Counted from the first letter of the stretch, positions 8,891-18,516 are shown. The stretch: DNA of 64,000 nt from Sphingomonas echinoides ATCC 14820 (GCF_000241465.1 NZ_JH584235.1:3799776-3863775); one strand, 5' to 3'. The notes: generated by a model not told the origin, from the letters alone. Numbers and translations are program-made.

Positions 8891-9364
8891 TCAGGCCTTG
8901 TCGTCATGATCGGTGGCAAGGCCCGCCTGGATCAATCGCACCAGCACGAAGCCAAGCGCAGCTGCGGTGCCGATTGCGATAGCCGGGCTCTTCTGGACGA
9001 AGCCGCGTGCATCTTCGATCAGGTCGTCAAGTTCCTTGGCCTTCAGGCCTTCCGAGAAACCCGCAACCTTGTCCGCAGCGGTGCGGGCATATTGGCCATA
9101 TTGCTCGCCCAGCTTGTCATCGACAGTGCCTGCGGCATCGTTGATCATTTTCACGATTTCATCCAGCGCACCGCCCGCGCGCGCCTTGCCGTCTTCGGCA
9201 TAGGTCTTGGCGCGATCGACGGCTTCCTTGCCGAGCTTGGCGGCGCTGTCCTTGAACAATTGCGTCGCGCTGAGCGTGGCCTTGGCCGTCTCGTGCGCGG
9301 CTTCGGTTACGGCCGCTTCTGCCTCGTAGATCGCGGTGGACGTATCGTTCGGAGTGGTAGCCAT
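8891..9364 (-). CDS. YqjD/ElaB-like (DUF883) membrane-anchored protein
   Basis: A 157-residue protein, first gene of the minus-strand operon. Long Ala/Lys/Glu-rich amphipathic helices (about 10-120) precede one C-terminal membrane helix (AIGTAAALGFVLVRLIQAGL, about 130-150). This is the architecture of E. coli YqjD and ElaB, which anchor to the inner membrane and bind ribosomes in stationary phase; the ribosome role here is inferred only. The gene after it encodes a YqjE-like protein, as in E. coli yqjDE. A GGAAC element upstream suggests general-stress control. Confidence 0.75.
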   Translation of the reverse strand: MATTPNDTSTAIYEAEAAVTEAAHETAKATLSATQLFKDSAAKLGKEAVDRAKTYAEDGKARAGGALDEIVKMINDAAGTVDDKLGEQYGQYARTAADKVAGFSEGLKAKELDDLIEDARGFVQKSPAIAIGTAAALGFVLVRLIQAGLATDHDDKA

Positions 9365-9399
9365 GACAAGCGCCCTTCGTTGAAGTGTCTACGACAGGT

Positions 9400-9425
9400 A
9401 ACCGGCAAGCCCGTATCGGGGTTCC
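9400..9425 (-). promoter_or_regulatory. Possible EcfG-type stress promoter of the YqjD-like operon
   Basis: On the minus strand GGAAC (9425-9421) is followed after 16 bases by CGGTT (9404-9400). The consensus of the alphaproteobacterial general-stress sigma factor EcfG is GGAAC-N16/17-CGTT, so the -10 part deviates by one extra G. It lies 36 bases upstream of the YqjD-like start. Confidence 0.45.
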
Positions 9426-9521
9426 ATCGGCGGCCGCAAATCCACGAGAGGCACCCCATGCGAATTGCGGGCGTTCGACTTAGCCGATAGAGGCACGCGC
9501 GAACCCTCTCAGACCCGTTAG

Positions 9522-10811
<1,290 letters not shown>

Positions 10812-10866
10812 AAATGTAGTAAATACGGGCTTGATCCACGAGTCGCGATGCGCGAGAATCGCGACC

Positions 10867-11184
10867 GTGATCAAGAAGCCATCTCTCCTCCGCACCATGC
10901 TCCGCCGCGCCATCGCACCGGCGGCGTTGATGATCGTCGGCGTGTTCTTCGGAGGCTATGCGATCTTCGGGCCGAACGGTGCGCTGGCCTATGGCGACAT
11001 CGAGCGGCAGCTTGCGGTGAAGCAGCAGCAGCTCGCGATGCTCGACAAGGCCCGGTCCGAGCTGAAGAACCGGGTCGACCTGCTCGACCCGAAGCACGCT
11101 GATCCCGATTTGGTCGATGAATTGGCGCGCAAGGATCTGGGTGTCGCGCATCAGGACGAAATGATCGTCCCGCTCGGAAAGTGA
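10867..11184 (+). CDS. ftsB: Septum formation initiator FtsB/DivIC family protein
   Basis: A 105-residue divisome protein. A basic N-terminus and one membrane helix (APAALMIVGVFFGGYAIF) lead into a periplasmic coiled coil (DIERQLAVKQQQLAMLDKARSEL) and the typical end with DPDLVDELARKDLG. It bridges FtsQ and FtsL at the septum. Start choice is uncertain: GTG 10867 or ATG 10897; the longer frame from 10783 overlaps eno and is unlikely. A hairpin with stem GTCGCGAT/ATCGCGAC (10842-10865) ends two bases before the GTG. eno-ftsB is a common alphaproteobacterial order. Confidence 0.88.
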   Translation: MIKKPSLLRTMLRRAIAPAALMIVGVFFGGYAIFGPNGALAYGDIERQLAVKQQQLAMLDKARSELKNRVDLLDPKHADPDLVDELARKDLGVAHQDEMIVPLGK

Positions 11185-11357
11185 CCAGTCCTGGGACCGT
11201 TTGATCGCGCAGGATTTGCGCGGGGCTTCGGCCGCTATTCATCCTTTCGTCGGGGTGAGTGCACCGACGACGCATTTTGCTTGACCGTCTCAATCATCAG
11301 GATCAGCTTCTCTGTTGATACGAGCGACGCCTAACGTCGCCGATCAGGAGAGTGATG

Positions 11358-11486
11358 ATGGCTATTCGCGTGGCAATCAAAGCACCTGCAGGTTTTTGCA
11401 GTTCGGATGCCTGGGGAATCTTTCAGGCAACGATAGCGATCGTGACGCTTGTCGGGTCGTTCTGGTCGATCGGCCTGCTGCTGTAA
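11358..11486 (+). CDS. Candidate small membrane protein (42 residues)
   Basis: AGGAG at 11346-11350 precedes two adjacent ATGs (11355 and 11358). The reading frame starts MAIRVAIKAPAGFCSSDAW and ends with one hydrophobic segment IAIVTLVGSFWSIGLLL, then TAA. The clean ribosome site, the spacing and the single membrane helix favour a real gene. It is the only coding signal I can support in the otherwise empty stretch 11185-11662. No family recognised. Confidence 0.45.
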   Translation: MAIRVAIKAPAGFCSSDAWGIFQATIAIVTLVGSFWSIGLLL

Positions 11487-11662
11487 GCTGCAAATGGGCT
11501 GGCAATGTCGGTAGACGGCTTCGCCACAGCGGTGCCGTGCGCGCGCCGCTCTTGTTGTTCCACTGATACCTGCGAAAACGCTGGGTGGCGTCCGCTTCAA
11601 GGGCTGGCGCGCGCTGCGGCAAGCTGTCAGCTTCTGCGCGCACACGAATCAAAAGGATCAAC

Positions 11663-13399
11663 ATGCGCAAGGTGTTACTGGCGGGCATTGCGGGGCTCGC
11701 GCTGATGTCCTGCTCCGCGCGATCGGCCGAGACGAAGGGCACGATGGCCCCACTTGCCGCGCTGCCCACGACCGACTGGAAGAGCTTCCGCGACACCTTC
11801 ATCGAGGATTGGTTCAAGATCTCGCCGGCTGACGCGGTGTATCAGGGACGGCATGATTTCGACGGCGGGTTGGGCGACTGGACTCCCGGCGGGCTCAAAC
11901 GACAAGGTGACTTCTTCCGCGAGGCGATCACCAAGGCCAAGGCGTTCGACAGCGCCAAGCTGAGCCAGGACGAAGCGTTCGAGCGCGATTATCTGGTGAC
12001 GGTGGCCGAGGGCAAATTGTTCTGGCTGGAAGACGCCGATTTCCCGCACAAGAACCCGGCCTGGTATGTGAACGCCGGGCTCGACCCCAATGTCTATATC
12101 GCGCGCCATTATGCCGATGCGCCGACGCGGATGCGCGCGATGATCACCTTCCTGCGCAAGATCCCCGACGCGGCCGCGCAGATCAAAGCCAACCTCAAGG
12201 CGCCGATGCCGCTCAGCTACGTCAATTTCGGCGTGGCGGCGTTTAACGGTTTTGGCGATTATTACACCGGGGACGCGAAGAAGGCGTTTGCCGATGTGAA
12301 GAGCCCGGCGCTGCAGGAAGAGTTCGACAAGGCGGCGACGGCCGCATCCAAGGCGATGCACGATCTCGGCAAATGGGTGGAGAGCCAGCGCGGATCGGCA
12401 ACGCAGGACTTTGCGCTGGGGGCCGACCGCTTCTCGCGCATGATCAAGATGACCGAAGGCGTCGATGTGCCGTTGGCGACGCTGGAGGCGGCGGGCAAGG
12501 CCGATCTGCTGCGCAACCAGAAGGCGCTGGCCGAGGCATGCGCGCAGTTCGCGCCCGGCGCGACGATCCCGGCCTGCATGGCCAAAATGAACGACAACAA
12601 GCCAGCCAATAACGATCCGGTCGCCGAGGCGCGCAAGCAGATCCCCGAATTGCGCGCGTTCGTGCTGGCCAATGATATCGTCACGATCCCCGACAATGAG
12701 CAGGCTCTGGTTGAGGAAAGCCCGCCCTATAACCGGCAGAACAGCGCCTATATCGATCCGCCCGGGCCGTTCGAGAAGGGCATCCCCTCGGTCTATTACA
12801 TCTCCCCGCCTGATCCGGCGTGGAGCAAGGCCGAGCAGGAGGGCTTCATTCCCGGCAAGATGGATCTGCTGTTCACCTCGGTTCATGAAGTGATGCCGGG
12901 GCATTTCCTGCAGTTCCGCCATGCCAATGCCTCGCCGTCGATCTTCGGGCGGCTGTTCGTCGGCTATGCCTTTGCCGAGGGCTGGGCGCATTATGCCGAG
13001 GAGATGATGTGGGAAGCCGGGCTCCATAAGGGCGATGCCGAGACGCATATCGGGCAATTGTCGAACGCGCTGCTGCGCGATTGCCGCTATCTGTCGGCGA
13101 TCGGAATGCACACGCAGGGCATGACGCAGGAGCAATCCCGCAAGATGTTCGTCGAGCAATGCTATCAGGACGAGGGCAACGCGAAACAGCAGTCGGCGCG
13201 CGGCACCTATGACCCGGCCTATCTCAATTACACGATGGGCAAATTGATGATCCGCAAGCTCCGCGCCGACTGGACCGCGACGCATGGCGGGCGCGCGGGG
13301 TGGAAGGCGTTCCACGACCAGTTCCTGCGCTATGGCGGGCCGCCGATCCCGCTGGTGCGCAAGGCGATGCTGGGCGGCGACGGCAAAGCGGTGTTCTGA
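11663..13399 (+). CDS. DUF885 family lipoprotein, probable zinc-dependent hydrolase
   Basis: A 578-residue protein from ATG 11663 with AAAAGGATC just before it. A signal peptide with lipobox LALMSC puts the lipidated Cys at residue 17, so it is a periplasmic or outer-membrane lipoprotein. The rest matches DUF885, including HEVMPGH (408-414) and GWAHYAEEM downstream, a metal-binding layout expected of this putative metallopeptidase family. The longer in-frame N-terminus back to 11585 adds nothing recognisable. The substrate is unknown. Confidence 0.88.
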   Translation: MRKVLLAGIAGLALMSCSARSAETKGTMAPLAALPTTDWKSFRDTFIEDWFKISPADAVYQGRHDFDGGLGDWTPGGLKRQGDFFREAITKAKAFDSAKLSQDEAFERDYLVTVAEGKLFWLEDADFPHKNPAWYVNAGLDPNVYIARHYADAPTRMRAMITFLRKIPDAAAQIKANLKAPMPLSYVNFGVAAFNGFGDYYTGDAKKAFADVKSPALQEEFDKAATAASKAMHDLGKWVESQRGSATQDFALGADRFSRMIKMTEGVDVPLATLEAAGKADLLRNQKALAEACAQFAPGATIPACMAKMNDNKPANNDPVAEARKQIPELRAFVLANDIVTIPDNEQALVEESPPYNRQNSAYIDPPGPFEKGIPSVYYISPPDPAWSKAEQEGFIPGKMDLLFTSVHEVMPGHFLQFRHANASPSIFGRLFVGYAFAEGWAHYAEEMMWEAGLHKGDAETHIGQLSNALLRDCRYLSAIGMHTQGMTQEQSRKMFVEQCYQDEGNAKQQSARGTYDPAYLNYTMGKLMIRKLRADWTATHGGRAGWKAFHDQFLRYGGPPIPLVRKAMLGGDGKAVF

Positions 13400-13414
13400 A
13401 CCCGGCGCGGGCGT

Positions 13415-14809
13415 TCAGCGCACCTGGCTTGCCGGCTGAACGTCCGCGGCTTCCTCGGTCTGCGGCATGCGGATCGAGGGGCGTAGCCGCGCCAGGCTGC
13501 ACAGCCCGGCGATGAAAGCGAGGCCCGCCGCCACCAGCGGCGGGGTGGCTCCCCCGCCGATCCCCAGCGCGAGCAGGGCGGCGACCAGCGTTGCGCCGGT
13601 GGTCTGGCCGAGCAAACGGGTGGTCGAGACCAGGCCGCCAGCGGCGGCCGCCCGTTCGCGCGGGGCGCTGCCGATGATGAGTCGGGCATTGGGCGGCAGA
13701 AAGGTGCCGAACCCGCCGCCGCACAGCGCCATCCGCCAGATCACGTCGAAATGCGTCGGGTGGGCTGGCATGTCGGCGATCAGCAGCAACGCGACGATCG
13801 AAATAGCCATGCCGATCCCGCCCAGCGCGCCCGCCGGAATGCGGCTCGACAGCCAGCCCGACAGCGGGGCGACGATGATGTTGGTGAGCGGCCAGGGGGC
13901 CATCAACAACCCCATTTCTGGCGCGGTGAAGCCGAACTCGCTGGTCAGGCGGAAGGGCATCGAGATGATCAGCGTCATCGAAGCGATGAAGGCGGTGTAA
14001 GCCCCGATCACCGATAGCCGCAGTACTGGCCGCTCCAGCAAATCGATCGGCAGGATCGGATCGGTTTCCTTGGCCTCGCGCCGGACAAAATACACGCCGA
14101 CCAATATGCCGCTGAGCACGATCGCTGCGGAGACGACCGGGCTATCGCCATGAACAGCAGTTTCAAGACCACCGATGATCAGCCCAAACATCGCCGCGCA
14201 CATCACGCCGCCGAAAACGTCGAATGGGGTGTTGCCGGGCGGCGTATCGGGCAGCGCGCGGCCGAGGATCAGGGATCCGATCGCGAAGGGCACGGCGCTC
14301 GCAAACACCCATGGCCATGGTGCCACGCCGAGGATGAACCCGCCGAGCGACGGTGCGAGCGCGGCCCCCGCCGAGACGATCGCGGAATTGATGCCAAGCC
14401 CGCTGCCGAGCTGCTTGGCGGGGTAAGTGGAACGGATCAACGCAGAGGACACGCTCAGCGCCGCTGCCGCGCCCATCGCCTGCGCCGCGCGGACGATGAG
14501 CAGAAAGGGCAGGCTCTTGGCAAAGAAGCACAGCAGCGTGGCGACGGTGAACACCATCTGCCCGATCTGGTACATGCGCTTTAGGCCAATGCGCTCACCC
14601 AGCCCGGCAAAGGGCAGCAGCAGCATCACCAGCATCAACTGGTAGACCGTTACCACCGTCACGGCGGACGACTGGTCGATCCTCAGATCGCGCGCGATCG
14701 TCGGCAACGCAATGTTGGCGACGCCACCGTCGATGATGATCAGCGCGGTGCCGAGGCAAAGCGCGGCAATGGCCGCATAGCGGCGGGGTAAGGGAAGGCC
14801 ATCCATCAT
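13415..14809 (-). CDS. MFS transporter, DHA2-like drug/proton antiporter
   Basis: A 464-residue integral membrane protein with 12 to 14 hydrophobic segments. The first helix region contains ALIIIDGGVANIALPTIARDL, where the D-x-x-x-x-N-x-A-L-P pattern marks the DHA2 branch, and GERIGLKRMYQIGQ matches motif A. Such proteins export drugs or other small molecules; the substrate cannot be read from sequence. It is convergent with the DUF885 gene, 15 bases apart, and no regulator lies beside it. Confidence 0.88.
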   Translation of the reverse strand: MMDGLPLPRRYAAIAALCLGTALIIIDGGVANIALPTIARDLRIDQSSAVTVVTVYQLMLVMLLLPFAGLGERIGLKRMYQIGQMVFTVATLLCFFAKSLPFLLIVRAAQAMGAAAALSVSSALIRSTYPAKQLGSGLGINSAIVSAGAALAPSLGGFILGVAPWPWVFASAVPFAIGSLILGRALPDTPPGNTPFDVFGGVMCAAMFGLIIGGLETAVHGDSPVVSAAIVLSGILVGVYFVRREAKETDPILPIDLLERPVLRLSVIGAYTAFIASMTLIISMPFRLTSEFGFTAPEMGLLMAPWPLTNIIVAPLSGWLSSRIPAGALGGIGMAISIVALLLIADMPAHPTHFDVIWRMALCGGGFGTFLPPNARLIIGSAPRERAAAAGGLVSTTRLLGQTTGATLVAALLALGIGGGATPPLVAAGLAFIAGLCSLARLRPSIRMPQTEEAADVQPASQVR

Positions 14810-14863
14810 GCGAGCGTGCTAATCCTCGGCCCGCACAGTGCAAGCGGCCTTCCCCATTTATAG

Positions 14864-15370
14864 TCAGCCGAGCGAGACTTCGGCGACCTTGTCCTTGTAA
14901 TCCTGCTTGGGGTCGATCCCGAGCAAGACCTTCACCCCGGCGAGCATGCTCGACGCATCGACCCAGATCTGCGCGCGCTCGGTATCCAGTCGCAGCAATT
15001 GCAGCTTGGGGTCGTCCCTGCCGCCTTCATACCAGGCCGCGACAAAGCTGTTCCACAGCCGGTCGATGACCGCGCGATCATTCTCGGCGACCAGCGTGCC
15101 GTGGATCGTCGCGAACACATCATTGCCCCTGGATGCGAAGGTGGCGACGGCGCGGCTGTCGTGCTTCAGGTCGGCGACCAGTTCGGTGTCCTTCGCGGTG
15201 AAGAAATAGATCGGGCCGCGATCTTCGTCGCCGTCCAGCTGCCCCGTCATCGGGCGCGTATGGCCTTCGTCGACGCCGGCGAGGCCGAGCATCATCGTCC
15301 GGTCGGAGCGCAAAGCCTTCCAGAATTTCGCTTCGATTTCCGCTTCGTTCGCGGTGTTGTCAGTCAACAT
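14864..15370 (-). CDS. Pyridoxamine 5'-phosphate oxidase-like general stress protein
   Basis: A 168-residue protein from ATG 15370 (MLTDNTANEAEIEAKFWKAL) with AGGAG just upstream. The split-barrel features PIYFFTAKDTELVADL and RAVATFASRGNDVFATIHG match the PPOX-like general stress protein 26 group, which bind FMN or related cofactors. A perfect EcfG-type promoter lies 25 bases upstream, supporting a stress role. The frame continues upstream to 15424, but that would place the promoter inside the gene. Confidence 0.88.
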   Translation of the reverse strand: MLTDNTANEAEIEAKFWKALRSDRTMMLGLAGVDEGHTRPMTGQLDGDEDRGPIYFFTAKDTELVADLKHDSRAVATFASRGNDVFATIHGTLVAENDRAVIDRLWNSFVAAWYEGGRDDPKLQLLRLDTERAQIWVDASSMLAGVKVLLGIDPKQDYKDKVAEVSLG

Positions 15371-15394
15371 GGCATCGTCTCCTTGCTCGCTTCG

Positions 15395-15419
15395 AACGGG
15401 CGGAGGCCGATGCGGTTCC
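15395..15419 (-). promoter_or_regulatory. EcfG-type general stress promoter
   Basis: On the minus strand GGAAC (15419-15415), exactly 16 bases, then CGTT (15398-15395), an exact match to the alphaproteobacterial EcfG consensus. The expected transcription start falls about 15-20 bases before the ATG at 15370, leaving room for the AGGAG ribosome site. Confidence 0.75.
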
Positions 15420-15420
15420 C

Positions 15421-15807
15421 TCAATGCGGGGACCAGCCGGGCGGTGCCAGCTCGAACCCGCCAAAATCAAAGGCAGGCGTGACGACGCAACTGACCAGCG
15501 CCCACCCAAGGCGCGCTTCGGCCGATTGCCACGCCTGGGCAGGGACGATGGCTTGCGGGCTTTCCCCGGAGAGCAGATGCTCGCTTTGGTCGATCAGCAA
15601 GGTGAGCGGCGCGCCCGCGTGCCACAACCACAATTCGGTCGCGTCGACACGATGCCAGTGCGAGCGCTGCCCGGCCTCCAGCAGGAACAGAATGGCCGTT
15701 GCCAGCCCGCGACCGCCATCTGGCGAAGGCTGGCGCATCGTTTCGCGATACCAGCCGCCTTCGGGGTGGGGGGACAGATCCAGCGAGGCGATCAAGCGAT
15801 GCGACAT
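15421..15807 (-). CDS. Cupin, DUF985 family
   Basis: A 128-residue cupin. The start MSHRLIASLDLSPHPEGGWY fits the family N-terminus, with the hallmark PHPEGGWYRET; SHWHRVDATELWLWHAGAPL supplies the first metal-binding cupin motif. An in-frame ATG at 15858 would add 17 residues and is possible. Members have been linked to sugar epimerase-like folds but have no settled function. Its stop region overlaps the stress promoter area of the next gene. Confidence 0.82.
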   Translation of the reverse strand: MSHRLIASLDLSPHPEGGWYRETMRQPSPDGGRGLATAILFLLEAGQRSHWHRVDATELWLWHAGAPLTLLIDQSEHLLSGESPQAIVPAQAWQSAEARLGWALVSCVVTPAFDFGGFELAPPGWSPH

Positions 15808-15971
15808 CGCGCCTGCTGTTAGGGCAGATGCCCTCCGGAGGCGATAGGAATTGGACATGAGGCGCTCGCTCTCCACTCTCTGCCACGGGCGGGGCGGAGT
15901 TGGTTCTTGCTGCATCGCACCATTTTCGGTACAGCGGTGTCATCAAGACTCCCGAGTATCAGGGCCACGCC

Positions 15972-16295
15972 GTGCAAAATCCATCCGGGCCAACCGGCCC
16001 CGTTCCGACTGTCTTCGAAGCTATTGTCCGCAAGCGGTGCTTGCGCGCGACCTATAATCGCACCGATATCACGCTCGCACCGCACATCATCTATACCCGC
16101 CACGACGATCTGTTCGTGGACGGCGTCGTGCTCGAGCGTGATGGCAAGCCGCCGCGCGAATTGAAGCTTGGGACGTTCAAGCTGGCTGGGCTCAACGGCG
16201 TCGGGCTGACCGAGCGCGACTTCGATGCCAACCCATTGTTCGCCGCCAACGACCCGAAATATGCCGAAGCTGCCTTGATGGCGGTGGAGGCTTAA
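15972..16295 (+). CDS. Small WYL-like domain protein
   Basis: A 107-residue protein, probably from GTG 15972. VFEAIVRKRCLRATYN followed by TLAPHIIYTRHDDLFVDGVVLERD and RELKLGTFKLAGL resembles a stand-alone WYL-type ligand-binding barrel, a domain usually fused to HTH regulators. No HTH is present here. The open frame continues upstream to 15900, but that part shows no similarity I know. The tail ends four bases into the convergent PAP2 gene. Function unknown. Confidence 0.65.
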   Translation: MQNPSGPTGPVPTVFEAIVRKRCLRATYNRTDITLAPHIIYTRHDDLFVDGVVLERDGKPPRELKLGTFKLAGLNGVGLTERDFDANPLFAANDPKYAEAALMAVEA

Positions 16296-17263
16296 CGCCC
16301 GCGCGCTGCCAGACGGCGGCGCACCCTCGCGACACAGACGACCGCCACGCCGGCGACGGCGGCACCGATCAGCATATCCGCCAGATAGTGCGTGCCCTCG
16401 ACCGGCGTTGCCAGCAGCATCGCCCCGCTCAACACCACCACCGGCCAGCGCAGCCGCAGCAGCGGCCAGCCGGCCGCGATGTACAGCACCGCACTTGCCG
16501 TATGGAAGCTGGGTGCGGAGACAAGGCCCCGCAGCGCCCCCAGATCGACCTCCAGCAATGTATGCGCGCGCAGTTGCGGGATCAGTTCGGCCTCGTACAG
16601 TGCGCTTTCGGGCAGATAGGGCACGGGGCCATGCCACAGCGTGGCGAGCGGCCCGACTGCGGGAAGATAGCGGAACAGCAGCAGGCACAGCACGGCGGCG
16701 ACCCAGAAGCTGGCGATGAAGGCGCGCGTCTCGGTGCGTTTGTCGGCCCAGGCGCAATAGCCGAGGATCAGCGCGGGCGTGACGAAGATGCTCTGATAGG
16801 CGGCGGTCCCCAGCAGTTGCAGCGTGCGGTGCGAAGCCACCGCGCGATACCAGGCGAGCCAGTCGAAATGGAGCGCGGCGTCGATTTGCTGGAGCAGCGG
16901 ATCGATGCTGCCGCGCGTATCGGCGGCGAGCGGATAGGTGGCGACCGCACCGAGCAAGGCGATCCCGGTAAACAGGCCGACCGATTCCGACAGATCGCGC
17001 GCGACGCGCTGCGCCGGGCTGGCGGGTGCGCGCATCGAATAGCGCAGGCCGAGCGCCAGCGCGGCAAAGGCGGCGAAGATCAGCGCGCTTGGCGTGCGCG
17101 GGTTGATCGTCATCCCGGCATCCCACAGCAGCGCCCCGACGCACACCGCACTGACCGCGAACCCGAGCACGAGCCAGCGTCCCGGGATGAGGCCAGGCTG
17201 CGCCGTGCTGCCGGGATAGAGCGGCGCGGGGAGCGTGAAGAAGGTGGTGGTGGGACGGGTCAC
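16292..17263 (-). CDS. PAP2 superfamily membrane phosphatase/transferase, Aur1/Ipt1-like
   Basis: A 323-residue protein with about eight membrane segments. The catalytic PAP2 signatures are SAPSFHTASAVLY (about 244-256) and, downstream, EGTHYLADMLIGAA. The spacing and the PSFHT form are those of the PAP2_3 branch, which holds inositol-phosphorylceramide synthase-like enzymes as well as phosphatases. Sphingomonads make sphingolipids, so a role on a ceramide or other lipid headgroup is tempting, but a plain lipid phosphatase is equally possible. Confidence 0.78.
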   Translation of the reverse strand: MTRPTTTFFTLPAPLYPGSTAQPGLIPGRWLVLGFAVSAVCVGALLWDAGMTINPRTPSALIFAAFAALALGLRYSMRAPASPAQRVARDLSESVGLFTGIALLGAVATYPLAADTRGSIDPLLQQIDAALHFDWLAWYRAVASHRTLQLLGTAAYQSIFVTPALILGYCAWADKRTETRAFIASFWVAAVLCLLLFRYLPAVGPLATLWHGPVPYLPESALYEAELIPQLRAHTLLEVDLGALRGLVSAPSFHTASAVLYIAAGWPLLRLRWPVVVLSGAMLLATPVEGTHYLADMLIGAAVAGVAVVCVARVRRRLAARGR

Positions 17264-17380
17264 GGGGCGCCTGATGAGCAGACGATGTTCGCAATCGCCG
17301 ACTGGGAAGGGGTATGCGATGCCGCGAACGGCTACCCTTCATGCCGTGAACTTTTTATGACGTCCAGATGACATTTTGGT

Positions 17381-17406
17381 GGAGGAGGGGGCGAACCCCC
17401 TCCTCC
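17381..17406. terminator. Hairpin terminator after the small secreted protein gene
   Basis: A perfect 11-base stem GGAGGAGGGGG (17381-17391) with CCCCCTCCTCC (17396-17406) and a CGAA loop. It lies eight bases past the stop of the minus-strand gene at 17415. Confidence 0.75.
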
Positions 17407-17414
17407 TGCACAAA

Positions 17415-17651
17415 TCAGCGATAGCAGACCGTCACGCGGCGATGGTGACGCCATTCGGTGTGGCAGCGCGGCCGATGCCGATCCCCGCCATAATAACGGC
17501 CATGGTCGCGCCAGTCGCGGCGGTCGCCACGGTGATCGTAGCGATGGTCATAACGGGGGCCATCGCCGCGATAATCCTGCGCGGAGGCGGCGGTGGAAAC
17601 ACCAAGCCCGGCAACCATGAGCCCGGCGGCAATAAGGTGGGTCAGCTTCAT
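17415..17651 (-). CDS. Small secreted Arg/His/Tyr-rich protein
   Basis: A 78-residue precursor. A signal peptide (MKLTHLIAAGLMVAGLGVSTAASA) is followed by a mature part of about 50 residues dominated by Asp, Arg, His and Tyr, ending CHTEWRHHRRVTVCYR with two Cys. The composition recalls RcnB-like or metal-binding periplasmic proteins, but no family can be assigned. The ribosome site AAAGGACAGG precedes the ATG. Confidence 0.75.
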   Translation of the reverse strand: MKLTHLIAAGLMVAGLGVSTAASAQDYRGDGPRYDHRYDHRGDRRDWRDHGRYYGGDRHRPRCHTEWRHHRRVTVCYR

Positions 17652-17754
17652 GTCCTGTCCTTTCGGCCCGTCGATCGGGCGTGAGGAAACACTTACGCTT
17701 TACTGTCGCGATGGTTGCTGAACGGGTCTGTAGTGTGGCGTACAGGTTGGCGCG

Positions 17755-18105
17755 TTACAGCGCGATGCCGAGCCGTGGCGCGAGCGCGACCATGCCGAGA
17801 TACAGCAACACCGTCAGCGCGCAGCCCAGCCCGAGCGCGGGCCAGAAGCCGATCCCGGCGCGCAGCAAAGCGGGGATGATGAGGAACATCGGCAGCGAGG
17901 GCAGTACATACCAGAAGGTCGCCTGGACGTGCGCCGCCATATTGGCGGGGTCGGGCTTCTCGCCCCACAGCCAGATCATGCCAAGCACCGACACCAAGGG
18001 CAGCGACGCCACCAGCGCGCCAAACCCCGGATAGCGCTTGGCCAGCGTCGAGGCGATGGCAATCAGGATGCCCGAGATCAGGGCTTTGAGCGCGAGGAAC
18101 AGCAT
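17755..18105 (-). CDS. DUF3147 family membrane protein
   Basis: A 116-residue protein from ATG 18105 with four membrane helices. The conserved start LALKALISGILIAIAS, the RYPGFGALVASLPLVS segment and LWGEKPDPANMAAHV fit DUF3147, an uncharacterised inner-membrane family. The longer upstream frame to 18567 covers the divergent HTH gene and is rejected. Confidence 0.85.
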   Translation of the reverse strand: MLFLALKALISGILIAIASTLAKRYPGFGALVASLPLVSVLGMIWLWGEKPDPANMAAHVQATFWYVLPSLPMFLIIPALLRAGIGFWPALGLGCALTVLLYLGMVALAPRLGIAL

Positions 18106-18219
18106 GGCCTCTTTATGGGGCCGGGCGCGGGTGAAGGCCAGCGGCGATGCGAGGTCTTGCCGCCGAGGCACCGTCGGGCGCAGTTGCGGGGGCGGCGGCG
18201 GGTCGAGTAGGCTCAGCGG

Positions 18220-18516
18220 ATGGCGATCACGCTGCATTCCCGTTTCGCGGTCCATCCCGGTGCGTGGCTTCGCGCCGAGGTGATCGATCCGCACGGCTTG
18301 TCGGTGACCGACGCGGCGGCCAAGCTCCACGTCACGCGGCAGGCGATGAGCAACTTGCTGGGCGCGCGTGCCGGGGTGTCGGCGGAAATGGCGATCCGCT
18401 TTGAGAAGGCGTTTGGGCTTAGCGCCGATACGTTGATGCGGATGCAGGCGGCGCATGATCTGGCAGCGGTCAGGGCGCGGGCGGGGGAGATTGATGTGGA
18501 GCGGGTGGGGGCTTAG
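18220..18516 (+). CDS. HigA-like HTH antitoxin/regulator without a toxin gene
   Basis: A 98-residue XRE-type protein. HPGAWLRAEVIDPHGLSVTDAA leads into an HTH (AAAKLHVTRQAMSNLLGAR), and SAEMAIRFEKAFGLSADTLMRMQ is the hallmark of the HigA antitoxin group. No HigB-like toxin frame is found on either side, so it is either an orphan antitoxin or a plain repressor. Its end overlaps the convergent next gene by four bases. Confidence 0.85.
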   Translation: MAITLHSRFAVHPGAWLRAEVIDPHGLSVTDAAAKLHVTRQAMSNLLGARAGVSAEMAIRFEKAFGLSADTLMRMQAAHDLAAVRARAGEIDVERVGA

